Source of the DNA: Streptomyces tauricus
GTDB lineage: Bacteria > Actinomycetota > Actinomycetes > Streptomycetales > Streptomycetaceae
Reading direction: 5' to 3'
Assembly: GCF_014650955.1 (NCBI RefSeq)
Contig: NZ_BMVY01000033.1
Span: 37,010 to 101,009, forward strand
Length of the DNA: 64,000 nucleotides
In this document: one piece after another, positions 1-8,055 of the stretch
Numbering within the stretch: the first letter of the stretch is position 1
Layout: the number at the start of each line of letters is the position of its first letter
Notes under the pieces: generated by a model
The model's database searches: none
What the model was told of the DNA's origin: nothing
The model's input: only the letters and a program-made list of their open reading frames with translations
Made by a program: the position numbers and the translations under genes

Positions 1-340
1 CCCCGGGGGGGGCGGGCATCACAACTCGTTCGAACGCCACGGCCGGCCGTTCGACACAGAACCGGGCAGCCGGATCGATGGCGGGCATTCACGTCAGTCT
101 TCGGACGTGAGCGACACCACGGACATCTCCGGGAACCCGGAAGATCGTCGCCGCGAAGGCCCTCGCGCGGCGAACTTCCGCCGGGACGCACTCCGGAGAC
201 CCTCCCGCAGCAAGATCACGCTTGTTCAACCTTGCATGACATGTGGGCAATTGTCCTGATCGTAGCCAACCGGACGGTCCCGGCTTCCCCGTGCCCGCAA
301 AGGGTCGATAGGCATACGAAACACCAACGGCCCCTTTCCC
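1..340. other. Gene-poor left edge; no supported gene
   Basis: No reading frame on either strand in this stretch shows a recognisable protein, and the possible open frames run through obvious non-coding composition. It probably holds the promoter of the downstream tyrosinase operon. The end of a neighbouring gene could lie at the very left edge, but nothing recognisable supports this. Confidence 0.4.
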
Positions 341-367
341 GGCGGCATATGCGACCCGTATGCCGCC
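341..367. promoter_or_regulatory. Perfect inverted repeat in the melC leader
   Basis: GGCGGCATA and TATGCCGCC form perfect 9-bp arms around a 9-nt loop. The right arm ends 25 bp before the melC1 start codon. It could be an operator or a 5'UTR hairpin. There is no T tract, so a terminator is less likely. Confidence 0.5.
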
Positions 368-392
368 GGACCGAGCACAAGGACGTCTCCGT

Positions 393-752
393 ATGCCGCA
401 TCCCACCCGCCGCCGAGCCCTGCGCGACGCCACCGGACTGGCCGTCGCCGCGGGCACCCTGGCCGTCGCCGCCCCGTCGCCCGGCTCCGCCGCGGACCGC
501 CAGGACGGGCCCGCGCCCTTCGACGAGGTCTACAAGGGCCGCCGCATAGAGGGCCGGCCGACCGGCGGCCACCATCACCACGGCGCCGGATACACGGTGC
601 TGGTGGACGGCGTCGAGCTGCACGTGATGCGCAACGCCGACGGCACCTGGATCAGCGTCGTGAGCCACTACGACCCGGTGCCGAGCCCTCGGGCGGCGGC
701 CCGTGCCGCCGTGGAGGAACTGCGCGGCGCCCGGCTCGTTCCGTTCAACTGA
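393..752 (+). CDS. melC1: Tyrosinase copper chaperone MelC1
   Basis: Small secreted helper protein (119 aa) that loads copper into the apo-tyrosinase encoded next door and escorts it through the Tat pathway. The N-terminus has a twin-arginine type signal (TRRRALRDATGLAVAAG, residues about 5-21). The mature part has the His-rich GGHHHHG stretch followed by the conserved core YTVLVDGVELHVMRNADGTW and SHYDPVPSPRAAAR, as in other Streptomyces MelC1 proteins. The ATG at 393 is preferred over one at 360 because AAGGACG lies 8 nt upstream and the signal peptide then starts correctly. The stop lies 27 bp before melC2, so the two genes form an operon. Confidence 0.92.
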   Translation: MPHPTRRRALRDATGLAVAAGTLAVAAPSPGSAADRQDGPAPFDEVYKGRRIEGRPTGGHHHHGAGYTVLVDGVELHVMRNADGTWISVVSHYDPVPSPRAAARAAVEELRGARLVPFN

Positions 753-779
753 CCGCCCCAGCAACGGAGTTCACCTATC

Positions 780-1604
780 ATGACCGTACGCAAGAACCAG
801 GCCGACCTGACCGCGGACGAGAAGCGCCGGTTCGTCGCCGCACTCCTCGAACTCAAGCGGGCGGGCCGCTACGACACCTTCGTCAGGACCCACAACGCTT
901 TCATCCTCAGTGACACCGACACCGCCGAGCGGGTGGGCCACCGATCGCCCTCGTTCCTTCCCTGGCACCGCAGATTCCTGCTCGAGTTCGAGCGTGCGCT
1001 GCAGTCCGTGGACGCCTCCGTGGCACTGCCGTACTGGGACTGGAGCACCGACCGCACGACCCGCGCCGCGCTGTGGGCGCCGGACTTCCTGGGCGGCACG
1101 GGGCGCGCGGTCGACGGGCGGGTGATGGAGGGGCCGTTCGCCGCGTCCACCGGCGACTGGCCGATAACCGTGCGGGTCGACGCCCGCGCCTATCTGCGCC
1201 GCTCGCTCGGCGGCAACGGCCGGCCACTGCCCACCGCCGCCGAGGTCGACTCCGTACTCGCCATGTCCGCCTATGACATGGCTCCCTGGAACAGCCTGTC
1301 CGACGGCTTCCGCAACCACCTGGAGGGGTGGCGCGGGGTCAACCTGCACAATCGCGTCCATGTGTGGGTGGGCGGGCAGATGGCCACGGGGGTCTCCCCC
1401 AACGACCCCGTCTTCTGGCTGCACCACGCCTACGTCGACAAACTGTGGGCCGAGTGGCAGCGCCGGCACCCGGGCTCCGGCTACCTTCCGCTCGCGGGCA
1501 CACCGGACGTCGTCGACCGCGACGAACCCATGAAGCCGTGGAACGACTCCGCGCCCGCGGATCTGCTGGACCACACGGCCCACTACACGTTCGACACGGC
1601 CTGA
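780..1604 (+). CDS. melC2: Tyrosinase MelC2
   Basis: Type-3 binuclear copper monophenol oxidase (274 aa) that makes melanin from tyrosine via L-DOPA. All six copper ligands are visible at the positions known from Streptomyces tyrosinases. CuA is H38, H54 and H63 (THNAF, GHRSPSFLPWH) and CuB is H190, H194 and H216 (NLHNRVH, FWLHH). It has no signal peptide of its own, which fits export in complex with the MelC1 chaperone encoded 27 bp upstream. Length is normal for the family. It converges with the following minus-strand gene across a 67-bp gap. Confidence 0.96.
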   Translation: MTVRKNQADLTADEKRRFVAALLELKRAGRYDTFVRTHNAFILSDTDTAERVGHRSPSFLPWHRRFLLEFERALQSVDASVALPYWDWSTDRTTRAALWAPDFLGGTGRAVDGRVMEGPFAASTGDWPITVRVDARAYLRRSLGGNGRPLPTAAEVDSVLAMSAYDMAPWNSLSDGFRNHLEGWRGVNLHNRVHVWVGGQMATGVSPNDPVFWLHHAYVDKLWAEWQRRHPGSGYLPLAGTPDVVDRDEPMKPWNDSAPADLLDHTAHYTFDTA

Positions 1605-1671
1605 CAACGCGTCCGCCGCGGCCCTGAGCGCGCGGGGCGGTCCCAGAAGCCCCTGACTCAGAAGCCGTGAC

Positions 1672-4600
1672 TCAGAAACCCGCGTCGCAGCATCCCTCCA
1701 GCCGCATCAGCCGACCGGCCTCCAGCCAGTCCACCTCGCCCGCCGCACGACGGGCGGCGGGCGAGGACACGGACACCGGCTCGTACGCGGCCACGAGGTC
1801 GTCGGTCGTGTACGGGACCCCGCCCCGGAGCACGCCGACCGTACGCACCAGTGCGTCGAAGTCGGTGAAGGGGTCGCCGTCCACCACGGTCAGGTCGGCG
1901 AGCCGGCCGGGCCTGACCGTGCCGAGGTCGTCTTCGAGGCCGAAGAGCCGGGCGGGCAGCACGGTCACCGTACGCAGGGCCTCGGCCGGGGACAGGCCGC
2001 CCCGGTGCAGGGCGCGCAGCCCGAGATGGAGGGAGAGGCCGACCGGGACGAGCGGCTGGTCGGTGCCGAGGGCGACGAGTCCGCCCGCGGCCAGGATCCG
2101 CCGGTAGATGTCGGTCTCCGTGCGCAGGGTGGCGAGTTGGGCCGCGGTCGGCGGCACGGTCGCCCCCTGGCGGACAAGGGCGCTGTCCCAGGGCGGCATC
2201 ACCGCGGTCACCCTGGGATCGTCCGCGAGCCCCGGATCCGCACCTAGCAGGGGCGCGGAGGTGAAGGGGGTGGCGATCAGACCGAAGTCGACGCCCCGCG
2301 CGGTGTAGATCTCCAGCAGATCCTGGTAGGCACGCCCCGTCGACGTGGTCGCGTGCCCGACCTCGTAGCGCTGGGTGGCCTGCAGATGGGTCGTCAGGTC
2401 CTGGCCCAGTTGCACGCCGGGCGAGAGCAGATGACTGCCCGAGCGCACGCCGAGCCGTTCGTGCGCGAAGCGTGCCGCTTCCTCCATCACCCAACTCGGC
2501 GCCCGCACATAGGTCTTGACGAAGTCCCAGTCCAGCGCGGCGCCCCGCTCCAGCGAGCGCCGCAGCCCGTCCCTCGTCCGATGGGCGCGTCCCATGCTGT
2601 AGGCGACCCGGGACCCGTCGAGGAGTTCGCCGGTGGTCAGCAACCGTGGACCGGCGAGCTGACCGGCCGTCACCGCCTCGCGGATGCGGGCCTGTTCATG
2701 GGCGAATCCGCCGAGGGACACGGCGGTGGTGATGCCGTAGGTGAGCTGGCCGACCGTCTGACGGCCTCCGTAGGTGACCTGCCACGGGTGGGTGTGCGTG
2801 TCCCACAGTCCGGGGACGACCGTCTTGTCCGAGGCGTCGACGCCGGTCGTCGCGGCGCGTCTGCGGTGCGGTTCGACGGCGGTGACGCGTCCGCCGCGTA
2901 CGACGATGTCGACGTCCTCGCGTACGGAGTCGCCGGTGCCGTCCCAGAGCCGCCCCGCGTGCACCACGGTGTCGGCGGGTTCGGGTCGGCGCAGGTCCAG
3001 CGGCACCCGGACGGTACGGGCCGGTCCGCCGTCGACGCCGATCAGCCGCAGCCTGGCTCCGGAGAGGTACAACAGGGTCCGTGAGTCGCCTGACCAGGAG
3101 GGGTGGTCGGCCGGTTCGGTGGTGAGGGTGCGCGGGGCGCCGCGGGGGGTCCCGTCGGGCGTGACGGGCAGCAGGCACAGCGCGGATTCGACGACGACCG
3201 CCATCCAGCGGCCGTCCGGCGACCAGACGGGGCCCGAGTCGTACCGGTCGGCGATCGACACATGAGGGGCCACCGCGTGCAGCCGGTCCCGCCCGGTCGT
3301 GGTGTCGACGACGCGGACGAGGTTGTAGCCCTCCCGGAAACGGAGGTTGAGGCGGTTGCGGTCGCAGAACGCCAGGTACCGGCCGTCGGGTGACCAACTG
3401 GGCCGCCCGGGCAGCCCTCCCGCGCCGAGCGGGTTCGCCAACACCCGCTCGGTGTCGTCCGCGAGATCACGGACGACGAGCCGTCCGGTCAGGTCCAGGC
3501 AGGCGAGGCGTGTCCCGTCGGGCGAGAGCGCGGGATGGACCCGCCCGCCGGTCGCGAGCGCGCTCTCCTCGCCGGTGGCCGGATCCAGCCGGTACACACC
3601 GAGCAGGCCGTCACGGTCGTCCGCGTACAGCAGCGCGTGTCCGTCGCGCGACCACGAGGGCCCGAGCAGATACTCCGTGGCCGCCGCCCGGCGCAGCCGC
3701 TTCGGTGCTTTGCCTCCCGAACTGTCGGCCAGCCAGAGCGAGTTGAGGGCGGCGAAGGCGATGTGCCGGCCGTCGGGCGACAGCGCGGGCAGATGGATCC
3801 CCCGTACCGGACGGGCTCGCCCCTCCCCCAGGTCGTACTCCTTGACCTCGTAGCGCGGCCGGTCCACGGGCAGCACACCCTCGAAGGGGATGGTGTCCCT
3901 CTCCGCGGGCTTCTCCGGTCGTACGAGGGTGAAGTCGCCGTCGACGGTGAGCAGCAGCTCGCCCGCGGGTGTCCAGCGGGGCGGTACCGGTGCGACGTCC
4001 CCGGCGAGCGCGACGGGTTCGCCGTCGACGACGAGCGTGCAGGAACCGTTGGGGGCGGCGGTGGTCCGCAGATAGGCCAGCCGGCGGCCGTCCGGTGCGA
4101 GTGCGGGGGTCATGAGCTGGGCGGTCGTGGTGTCGGTGTGCTCCACGACGACCGGGCCCTCGCCCGAGGCGGGGACGGCGGCGACGGTCCGGGCGTCGAG
4201 CCCCGCGCCGTTCGCGGTGGTGACGCCCTTCGCGCGCACGAACAGGATGCGCTCCCCGTCCGGCGACCAGGTGGGGTCGAAGTCCTCCCAGGCCCCGTCC
4301 TGCACCGGGCCGGTCTGCCCGGGCAGACCCGTCACCCGGCGGATGCCGCCGGTGCGCAGGTCCAGTACGTGGATGCGGTACGGGCTGCCGGCCACCGGGT
4401 CGCCGCCGCGCTCGGAGGCGAAGGCGATACGGGTGCCGTCGGGCGACCAGGCCGGGCCGCGGTCGTCGAAGGGCCCGTCGGTGCGCCTGCGGACGTCGGA
4501 TCCGTCGGGCCGCATCGTCCAGAGGTGGAAGCCGCCGCCCCGGTAGGCGCAGAAGGCGATGAGGCCGCCGTCCGGCGCGTACACGGGCCGGTTCGGTTCG

Positions 4601-4881
4601 AGGCCCGCCGGGGTGAGCGGGACGGCTTCGCCGCCGGTGCGCGGGATCGACCACAGCACGTTCTGGATCTCGGCGATCAGCCGGTCCCCGCCGGGCGCGA
4701 GGGTCGCCGAGCCGTTCGTGGCTCCGGAGAAGGACAGGGAGAGCCCGGTACGCGGCCGTGCGGCGGCGGGTGCGAGGCCGATGGCGGTGACGGCACCGGC
4801 GGCGCCCGCGGCCGCGAGGAGCCGGCGGCGGGAGAGGGAGAGGGAGAGGGAGAGGGCGGCGTCGCCCGGGTCTCGGTCCAT
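1672..4881 (-). CDS. Tat-exported TolB-like beta-propeller / amidohydrolase fusion
   Basis: Large two-part protein (1069 aa). Residues about 15-45 form a Tat signal (SRRRLLAAAGAAGAV then an Ala-rich stretch). Residues about 60-640 hold many WD40-like PD40/TolB repeats with the signature SPDGRxIAF or WSPDGTRI, i.e. a beta-propeller. From about residue 660 an amidohydrolase (imidazolonepropionase-like) domain follows, with VDIVVRGGRVTAV, the metal motif DTHTHPW and the closing LGTDQPLVP and GRLADLTVVDGDP. The domain order matches known TolB-amidohydrolase fusions, probably secreted or surface hydrolases of unknown substrate. The signal region begins with a repeated Leu-Ser run encoded by four identical hexamers. 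The start is uncertain because no strong ribosome site precedes it. Confidence 0.85.
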   Translation of the reverse strand: MDRDPGDAALSLSLSLSRRRLLAAAGAAGAVTAIGLAPAAARPRTGLSLSFSGATNGSATLAPGGDRLIAEIQNVLWSIPRTGGEAVPLTPAGLEPNRPVYAPDGGLIAFCAYRGGGFHLWTMRPDGSDVRRRTDGPFDDRGPAWSPDGTRIAFASERGGDPVAGSPYRIHVLDLRTGGIRRVTGLPGQTGPVQDGAWEDFDPTWSPDGERILFVRAKGVTTANGAGLDARTVAAVPASGEGPVVVEHTDTTTAQLMTPALAPDGRRLAYLRTTAAPNGSCTLVVDGEPVALAGDVAPVPPRWTPAGELLLTVDGDFTLVRPEKPAERDTIPFEGVLPVDRPRYEVKEYDLGEGRARPVRGIHLPALSPDGRHIAFAALNSLWLADSSGGKAPKRLRRAAATEYLLGPSWSRDGHALLYADDRDGLLGVYRLDPATGEESALATGGRVHPALSPDGTRLACLDLTGRLVVRDLADDTERVLANPLGAGGLPGRPSWSPDGRYLAFCDRNRLNLRFREGYNLVRVVDTTTGRDRLHAVAPHVSIADRYDSGPVWSPDGRWMAVVVESALCLLPVTPDGTPRGAPRTLTTEPADHPSWSGDSRTLLYLSGARLRLIGVDGGPARTVRVPLDLRRPEPADTVVHAGRLWDGTGDSVREDVDIVVRGGRVTAVEPHRRRAATTGVDASDKTVVPGLWDTHTHPWQVTYGGRQTVGQLTYGITTAVSLGGFAHEQARIREAVTAGQLAGPRLLTTGELLDGSRVAYSMGRAHRTRDGLRRSLERGAALDWDFVKTYVRAPSWVMEEAARFAHERLGVRSGSHLLSPGVQLGQDLTTHLQATQRYEVGHATTSTGRAYQDLLEIYTARGVDFGLIATPFTSAPLLGADPGLADDPRVTAVMPPWDSALVRQGATVPPTAAQLATLRTETDIYRRILAAGGLVALGTDQPLVPVGLSLHLGLRALHRGGLSPAEALRTVTVLPARLFGLEDDLGTVRPGRLADLTVVDGDPFTDFDALVRTVGVLRGGVPYTTDDLVAAYEPVSVSSPAARRAAGEVDWLEAGRLMRLEGCCDAGF
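4832..4855. repeat. Four exact GAGAGG hexamers within the signal-peptide coding region
   Basis: Four perfect copies of GAGAGG, read on the minus strand as alternating Leu and Ser codons just before the twin-arginine motif. The unit is a multiple of three, so copy-number change would lengthen the n-region without a frameshift. Confidence 0.85.
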
Positions 4882-4959
4882 GACTCAGCACGCTCGCGCA
4901 TCACCCGGCCCGTGGGCAACACCGCCATTCCCGCCACCGGGCCGCGTGTTGACGAGGCG

Positions 4960-6243
4960 TCAGCCTTTGCCGGTACTACTGCCGTGCAGGGTCCGGGCCA
5001 GCTTCGGGCCCAGCCAGCGCTTGAGCCTGCGCAGGGATTCGAGCCGCCCGGCCGCCCGGTCGAGCCGGTAGTAGAGCTGCGGCGGCACGTACGGCAGCAG
5101 CGGTGAGTGCCGCTGGCCGAGGAGCGCGAACATCTGCGCCGGCGGCAGGTCGATGTAACGCGGCAGGCTCTCGTACCACTGGGCGCTGTGGCGGGCCGCG
5201 CTCTGCACGGACAGCAGCTCGGCCTTGCGCACCTTCTCGTACGCGGCGAGGGCCGGGGCGAGCGCGGTCCGCCCGGACCCGGACTCGGTGCCGGACCAGG
5301 ACTCGGACCCGGACCCGGTGCCGGTTCGCGTGCCGAGCGCGGCGGCCAGGGCGATGGCGTCCTCCAGGGCGAGGGTGGTGCCCGCGCCGATGGAGTAGTG
5401 CGTGGTGTGGGCCGCGTCGCCGAGCAGGACGACGTTCCCGTGGGACCAGGTGCGGTTGGTGAGGGTGCGGAAGTTCAGCCACTGCGCGCTGCCGCCCGCG
5501 GTCGCCCGTCCGATGAGGCGGTGGCCGTCCAGCAGCTTGACGAAGAGCCCTTCGAGGCGGGCGAGCCCCTCGGCCTCGTCGGCCCGGTCGAGGCCGAGAC
5601 CCGTCCACGTCTCGGGCGAGCACTCGACGACACAGGTGCTGCGGTCGTCGCCGAAACCGTAGGCGTAGCACCAGATCCAGCCGTGCGGTGTCTCCACGAA
5701 GGCGAAGGTGAACGCGTCGAAGACCTTCGTGGTGCCCAGCCAGATGTACCGGTTGCGGCCGAGCGCGACCTCGGTGCCGAAGTGGGCGGCGTGGCGCCCG
5801 CGCACCCCGCTGTGTACGCCGTCGCAGGCGACGACCAGGTCGGCGTCGGGCAGGGCGGCCGTGTCGGCGACCTCGTCCTCGAACTCGACGCGTACGCCCA
5901 GGGAGCGGGCCCGCTCGGCGAGGAGGTCGAGCAGTCGTCCGCGTCCGATGCCGAACCCCTCGTCGCCGTGGTGCGTGGTCGTACGGTCGCCGATGTGTGC
6001 GACACCGTCGCTCCAGCGGACCGAGTTCTCCCGCACGGCCCGCGCCGACTCGGGGTCTCCCGCCTCCAGTTTGTCGAGCAGGCTCCCCCAGTACGTCACC
6101 CCCCATCCGTAGGTCGATCCGGCCGGGTTCCTTTCATGGACGGTGATCTCGTGGTCCGGGTCCTGCCGTTTCATCAGGATCGAGAAGTACAAGCCGGCGG
6201 GCCCGCCGCCGACGCAGGCGATCTTCACGCGCACATCCCCCAT
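4960..6243 (-). CDS. FAD-dependent monooxygenase (aryl-CoA hydroxylase-like)
   Basis: Flavoprotein hydroxylase (427 aa). The N-terminus has the FAD-binding GGGPAGLYFSILMK Rossmann motif. The second flavin motif GDAAHTTHYSIGAGTTLALEDA is very close to that of salicylyl-CoA and 2-aminobenzoyl-CoA 5-hydroxylases, and the DG motif appears as VVACDGVHSGVR. No CoA ligase or ring-cleavage gene lies nearby, so the substrate is unknown. A low-complexity Gly/Ser/Thr/Glu insert at about residues 306-325 is encoded by degenerate hexamers. The GTG codons at 6234 or 6228 are alternative starts, since GGGGGA lies closest to them. It is 78 bp upstream of the amidohydrolase gene on the same strand. Confidence 0.8.
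   Translation of the reverse strand: MGDVRVKIACVGGGPAGLYFSILMKRQDPDHEITVHERNPAGSTYGWGVTYWGSLLDKLEAGDPESARAVRENSVRWSDGVAHIGDRTTTHHGDEGFGIGRGRLLDLLAERARSLGVRVEFEDEVADTAALPDADLVVACDGVHSGVRGRHAAHFGTEVALGRNRYIWLGTTKVFDAFTFAFVETPHGWIWCYAYGFGDDRSTCVVECSPETWTGLGLDRADEAEGLARLEGLFVKLLDGHRLIGRATAGGSAQWLNFRTLTNRTWSHGNVVLLGDAAHTTHYSIGAGTTLALEDAIALAAALGTRTGTGSGSESWSGTESGSGRTALAPALAAYEKVRKAELLSVQSAARHSAQWYESLPRYIDLPPAQMFALLGQRHSPLLPYVPPQLYYRLDRAAGRLESLRRLKRWLGPKLARTLHGSSTGKG
5273..5326. repeat. Nine degenerate CCGGAC hexamers in the monooxygenase gene
   Basis: A run of nine six-base units, four of them exactly CCGGAC and the others one or two changes away. On the minus strand it encodes the Gly/Ser-rich insert that interrupts an otherwise conserved flavoprotein fold. 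Confidence 0.75.
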
Positions 6244-6407
6244 TCATCAGTCGAGAGTCACTGAAAGTCGTCGATCGACAGCAAAGAGTAGGGGTGCGGC
6301 GGGCGGCCCTCCGACGCACCGCGCCGCGTGTCGGACCGGCCCTGCTGTGATGACAGGGTGAACCTGGGCATCCGGACAGCAGCACCGGACGCGTCAGGGA
6401 AGGGCTC

Positions 6408-6731
6408 ATGGACACCAACTTGTGGATTCTGGTCATCGTCGCCGCGGTCGTACTGGCGGCGGCACTCGCGGCGGCGGTCGTGCTGACCGTCCGCCTCGTC
6501 CGCACCCGGCGGAACCTGCGCCGCGCCGGGCTGCCGACCGGCCCCCGCTGGGTCTTCTGGGGAGCGATCGCCTATGTCGTGCTGCCGACCGACCTGATGC
6601 CCGACCCGGCCTATTTCGACGACATCGCCGTACTGCTGCTGGCGCTGAGGTCGATGCGCGCTTCGTCCGCCCCGCTGCGCCGGGGCACCCGCGAGTCTGC
6701 TTGGCTGGCTCCGTCAGACAAGGACCTCTAG
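6408..6731 (+). CDS. DUF1232/YkvA-like small membrane protein
   Basis: Membrane protein of 107 aa. An N-terminal transmembrane helix (residues 5-29, Ala/Val/Leu-rich) is followed by a basic stretch. The conserved AIAYVVLPTDLMPDPAYFDDIAVLLLALRSM (about residues 51-81) matches the DUF1232 signature of a hydrophobic segment ending in P-D-x-x-P-D with a later F-D-D. Function unknown. GGGAAGGG lies a few bases before the ATG. The metallo-hydrolase gene begins 13 bp after the stop, so the two are probably co-transcribed. Confidence 0.75.
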   Translation: MDTNLWILVIVAAVVLAAALAAAVVLTVRLVRTRRNLRRAGLPTGPRWVFWGAIAYVVLPTDLMPDPAYFDDIAVLLLALRSMRASSAPLRRGTRESAWLAPSDKDL

Positions 6732-6744
6732 GTTCGGGACGATC

Positions 6745-7491
6745 ATGCAGGCAGACATCCGTCAGGTCGCCGACGGCATCCATCTCGTGCACGGCAGCAA
6801 CACCAACTGGGTGATCCTCACCGAGGGGGACGCCGTCACCCTCGTGGACACCGGCTATCCCGGTGACCGCGAGAAGGTGCTCGCGTCCCTCTCCGCCGTG
6901 GGCAGTTCACCCGAGGCCGTCACGGCCGTTCTCGTGACGCACGCCCACAACGACCATCTCGGGTCGGCGGAATACCTGAGCAGCACCTACGGCACACCCG
7001 TCTACACCCACGAGGCCGAAGTCCCGCACGCACGCCGGGACTTCCTCCACCAGGTGACCGTCGGACAGGTCCTGAAGAACGCCTGGCGGCCCGGTGTGGT
7101 GCCGTGGGCCGTGCACGCGCTGCGATCCGGCGGCACCGCTCACGTACCGGTCGCCCGGCCGCGGGCCTTCCCCGCCGAAGGCGCGCTCGACCTGCCCGGC
7201 CGTCCCGTTCCCGTGCACACCCCGGGGCACACGGCCGGACACTGCGCCTTCCATCTGCCGGAGGCGGGCGTGGTGATATCGGGCGACGGGCTGGTCAACG
7301 GCCACCCCACCTCGCGCGTGGCGGGGCCGCAGCTGCTGCCTGTCATGTTCCATCACGACCGGGGCGGGGCGCTGGCCTCGCTCGACGCGTTCGAGGCACT
7401 GTCGGGCGATGTCCTGCTGCCCGGGCACGGGCCCGTGCACCGCGGACCGGTACGGGAGGCGGCGCGGCGGGCGCGGGAACGGGCGTCCTGA
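6745..7491 (+). CDS. Metallo-beta-lactamase-fold hydrolase
   Basis: Zinc hydrolase of 248 aa. The family signature HxHxDH is present as THAHNDHLG (H66, H68, D70, H71). Later ligands are HTPGHTAGHCAF, VISGDGLVN and LLPGHGP. No signal peptide, so it is cytoplasmic. The overall plan is that of glyoxalase-II-like or generic MBL-fold hydrolases rather than a true beta-lactamase, and the substrate cannot be named. It follows the DUF1232 gene closely. Confidence 0.88.
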   Translation: MQADIRQVADGIHLVHGSNTNWVILTEGDAVTLVDTGYPGDREKVLASLSAVGSSPEAVTAVLVTHAHNDHLGSAEYLSSTYGTPVYTHEAEVPHARRDFLHQVTVGQVLKNAWRPGVVPWAVHALRSGGTAHVPVARPRAFPAEGALDLPGRPVPVHTPGHTAGHCAFHLPEAGVVISGDGLVNGHPTSRVAGPQLLPVMFHHDRGGALASLDAFEALSGDVLLPGHGPVHRGPVREAARRARERAS

Positions 7492-7565
7492 CGGGGCCCG
7501 TCCTGACGCGGCCCATCTGCCGCCGCCCACCGTGACGGCCGAGCCCCGAAGTGCCGTTCGTAGAA

Positions 7566-7610
7566 GTCCTGTTGGGCTCAGTCCTGTTGGGCCGGGTCCT
7601 GTTCGGCGCT
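7566..7610. repeat. Three 15-bp tandem repeats across the merR-like stop codon
   Basis: GTCCTGTTGGGCTCA, GTCCTGTTGGGCCGG and GTCCTGTTCGGCGCT follow head to tail. The first unit contains the stop codon of the MerR-type regulator and the next two encode its last residues (repeated Gln-Asp-Pro-Ala), so the tail of this protein seems to have been built by duplication. Confidence 0.7.
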
Positions 7611-7991
7611 GCTCGGCTCCGCAACCGTGACGCCATCGCCGCGTACCGTCGCGAGGTACGCGGCGATGGCATCACGGTTACGGGCGAGACAGTCGATGCG
7701 CCGTGTCATACGGTCGAGTTCGCATTCGAGGGTGGCCAGCATCTCCGGGGTCGGGTCGGGGAAATGGATGGTGCTGGGCTTGTCGAGGCAGGGCAGGATC
7801 TGCTTGATGATGCGGGTCGGCAGTCCGGCGTCGAGCAGGCCCCGGATCTGCTGGACCCGGTCCACGAGGCGTTCGTCGTAGGAGCGGTAGCCGTTCGCAC
7901 AGCGTTCGGGGATGATCAGCCCCTGCTCCTCGTAGTAGCGCAGCAGCCGAGGGGGCGTGCCCGTGCGCTCCGACAGCTCTCCGATCCGCAT
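7578..7991 (-). CDS. MerR-family transcriptional regulator
   Basis: Regulator of 137 aa. The N-terminal winged helix-turn-helix MRIGELSERTGTPPRLLRYYEEQGLI is the classic MerR DNA-binding start. It is followed by RSYDERLVDRVQQIRGLLDAGLPTRIIKQILPCL and a coiled-coil dimer helix (about 82-115). There is no Cys metal-binding loop, so it probably senses a small molecule rather than a metal. A longer in-frame extension to 8123 is rejected because the MerR motif begins exactly at the ATG at 7991. It is divergent from an MFS pump with a MerR-like promoter between them and most likely controls that pump. The C-terminal tail is encoded by short tandem repeats. Confidence 0.9.
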   Translation of the reverse strand: MRIGELSERTGTPPRLLRYYEEQGLIIPERCANGYRSYDERLVDRVQQIRGLLDAGLPTRIIKQILPCLDKPSTIHFPDPTPEMLATLECELDRMTRRIDCLARNRDAIAAYLATVRGDGVTVAEPSSAEQDPAQQD

Positions 7992-8015
7992 GCGACCGAC
8001 CTCGCACTTCGCCAC

Positions 8016-8055
8016 TTGACCTTCACACCGATGTGAGGGTTCGAGCATACGCGGC
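8016..8055 (+). promoter_or_regulatory. MerR-type promoter/operator between regulator and MFS gene
   Basis: A -35-like TTGACC (8016-8021) overlaps the inverted repeat ACCTTCACA (8019-8027) and TGTGAGGGT (8032-8040), with 8 of 9 positions paired. This is the usual arrangement for MerR activators, which bind a dyad within an overlong spacer. No good -10 hexamer is visible. The MFS start codon follows at 8056 without a Shine-Dalgarno sequence. Confidence 0.65.

Noticed and set aside
3535..5106. Plus-strand frame opposite the TolB/amidohydrolase gene
   Set aside because: Gly/Arg-rich shadow without start signals; the minus-strand protein is clearly real.
6745..7491. Metallo-beta-lactamase fold gene as an antibiotic resistance gene
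   Set aside because: No secretion signal, and the sequence follows generic MBL-fold hydrolases rather than B1-B3 beta-lactamases.
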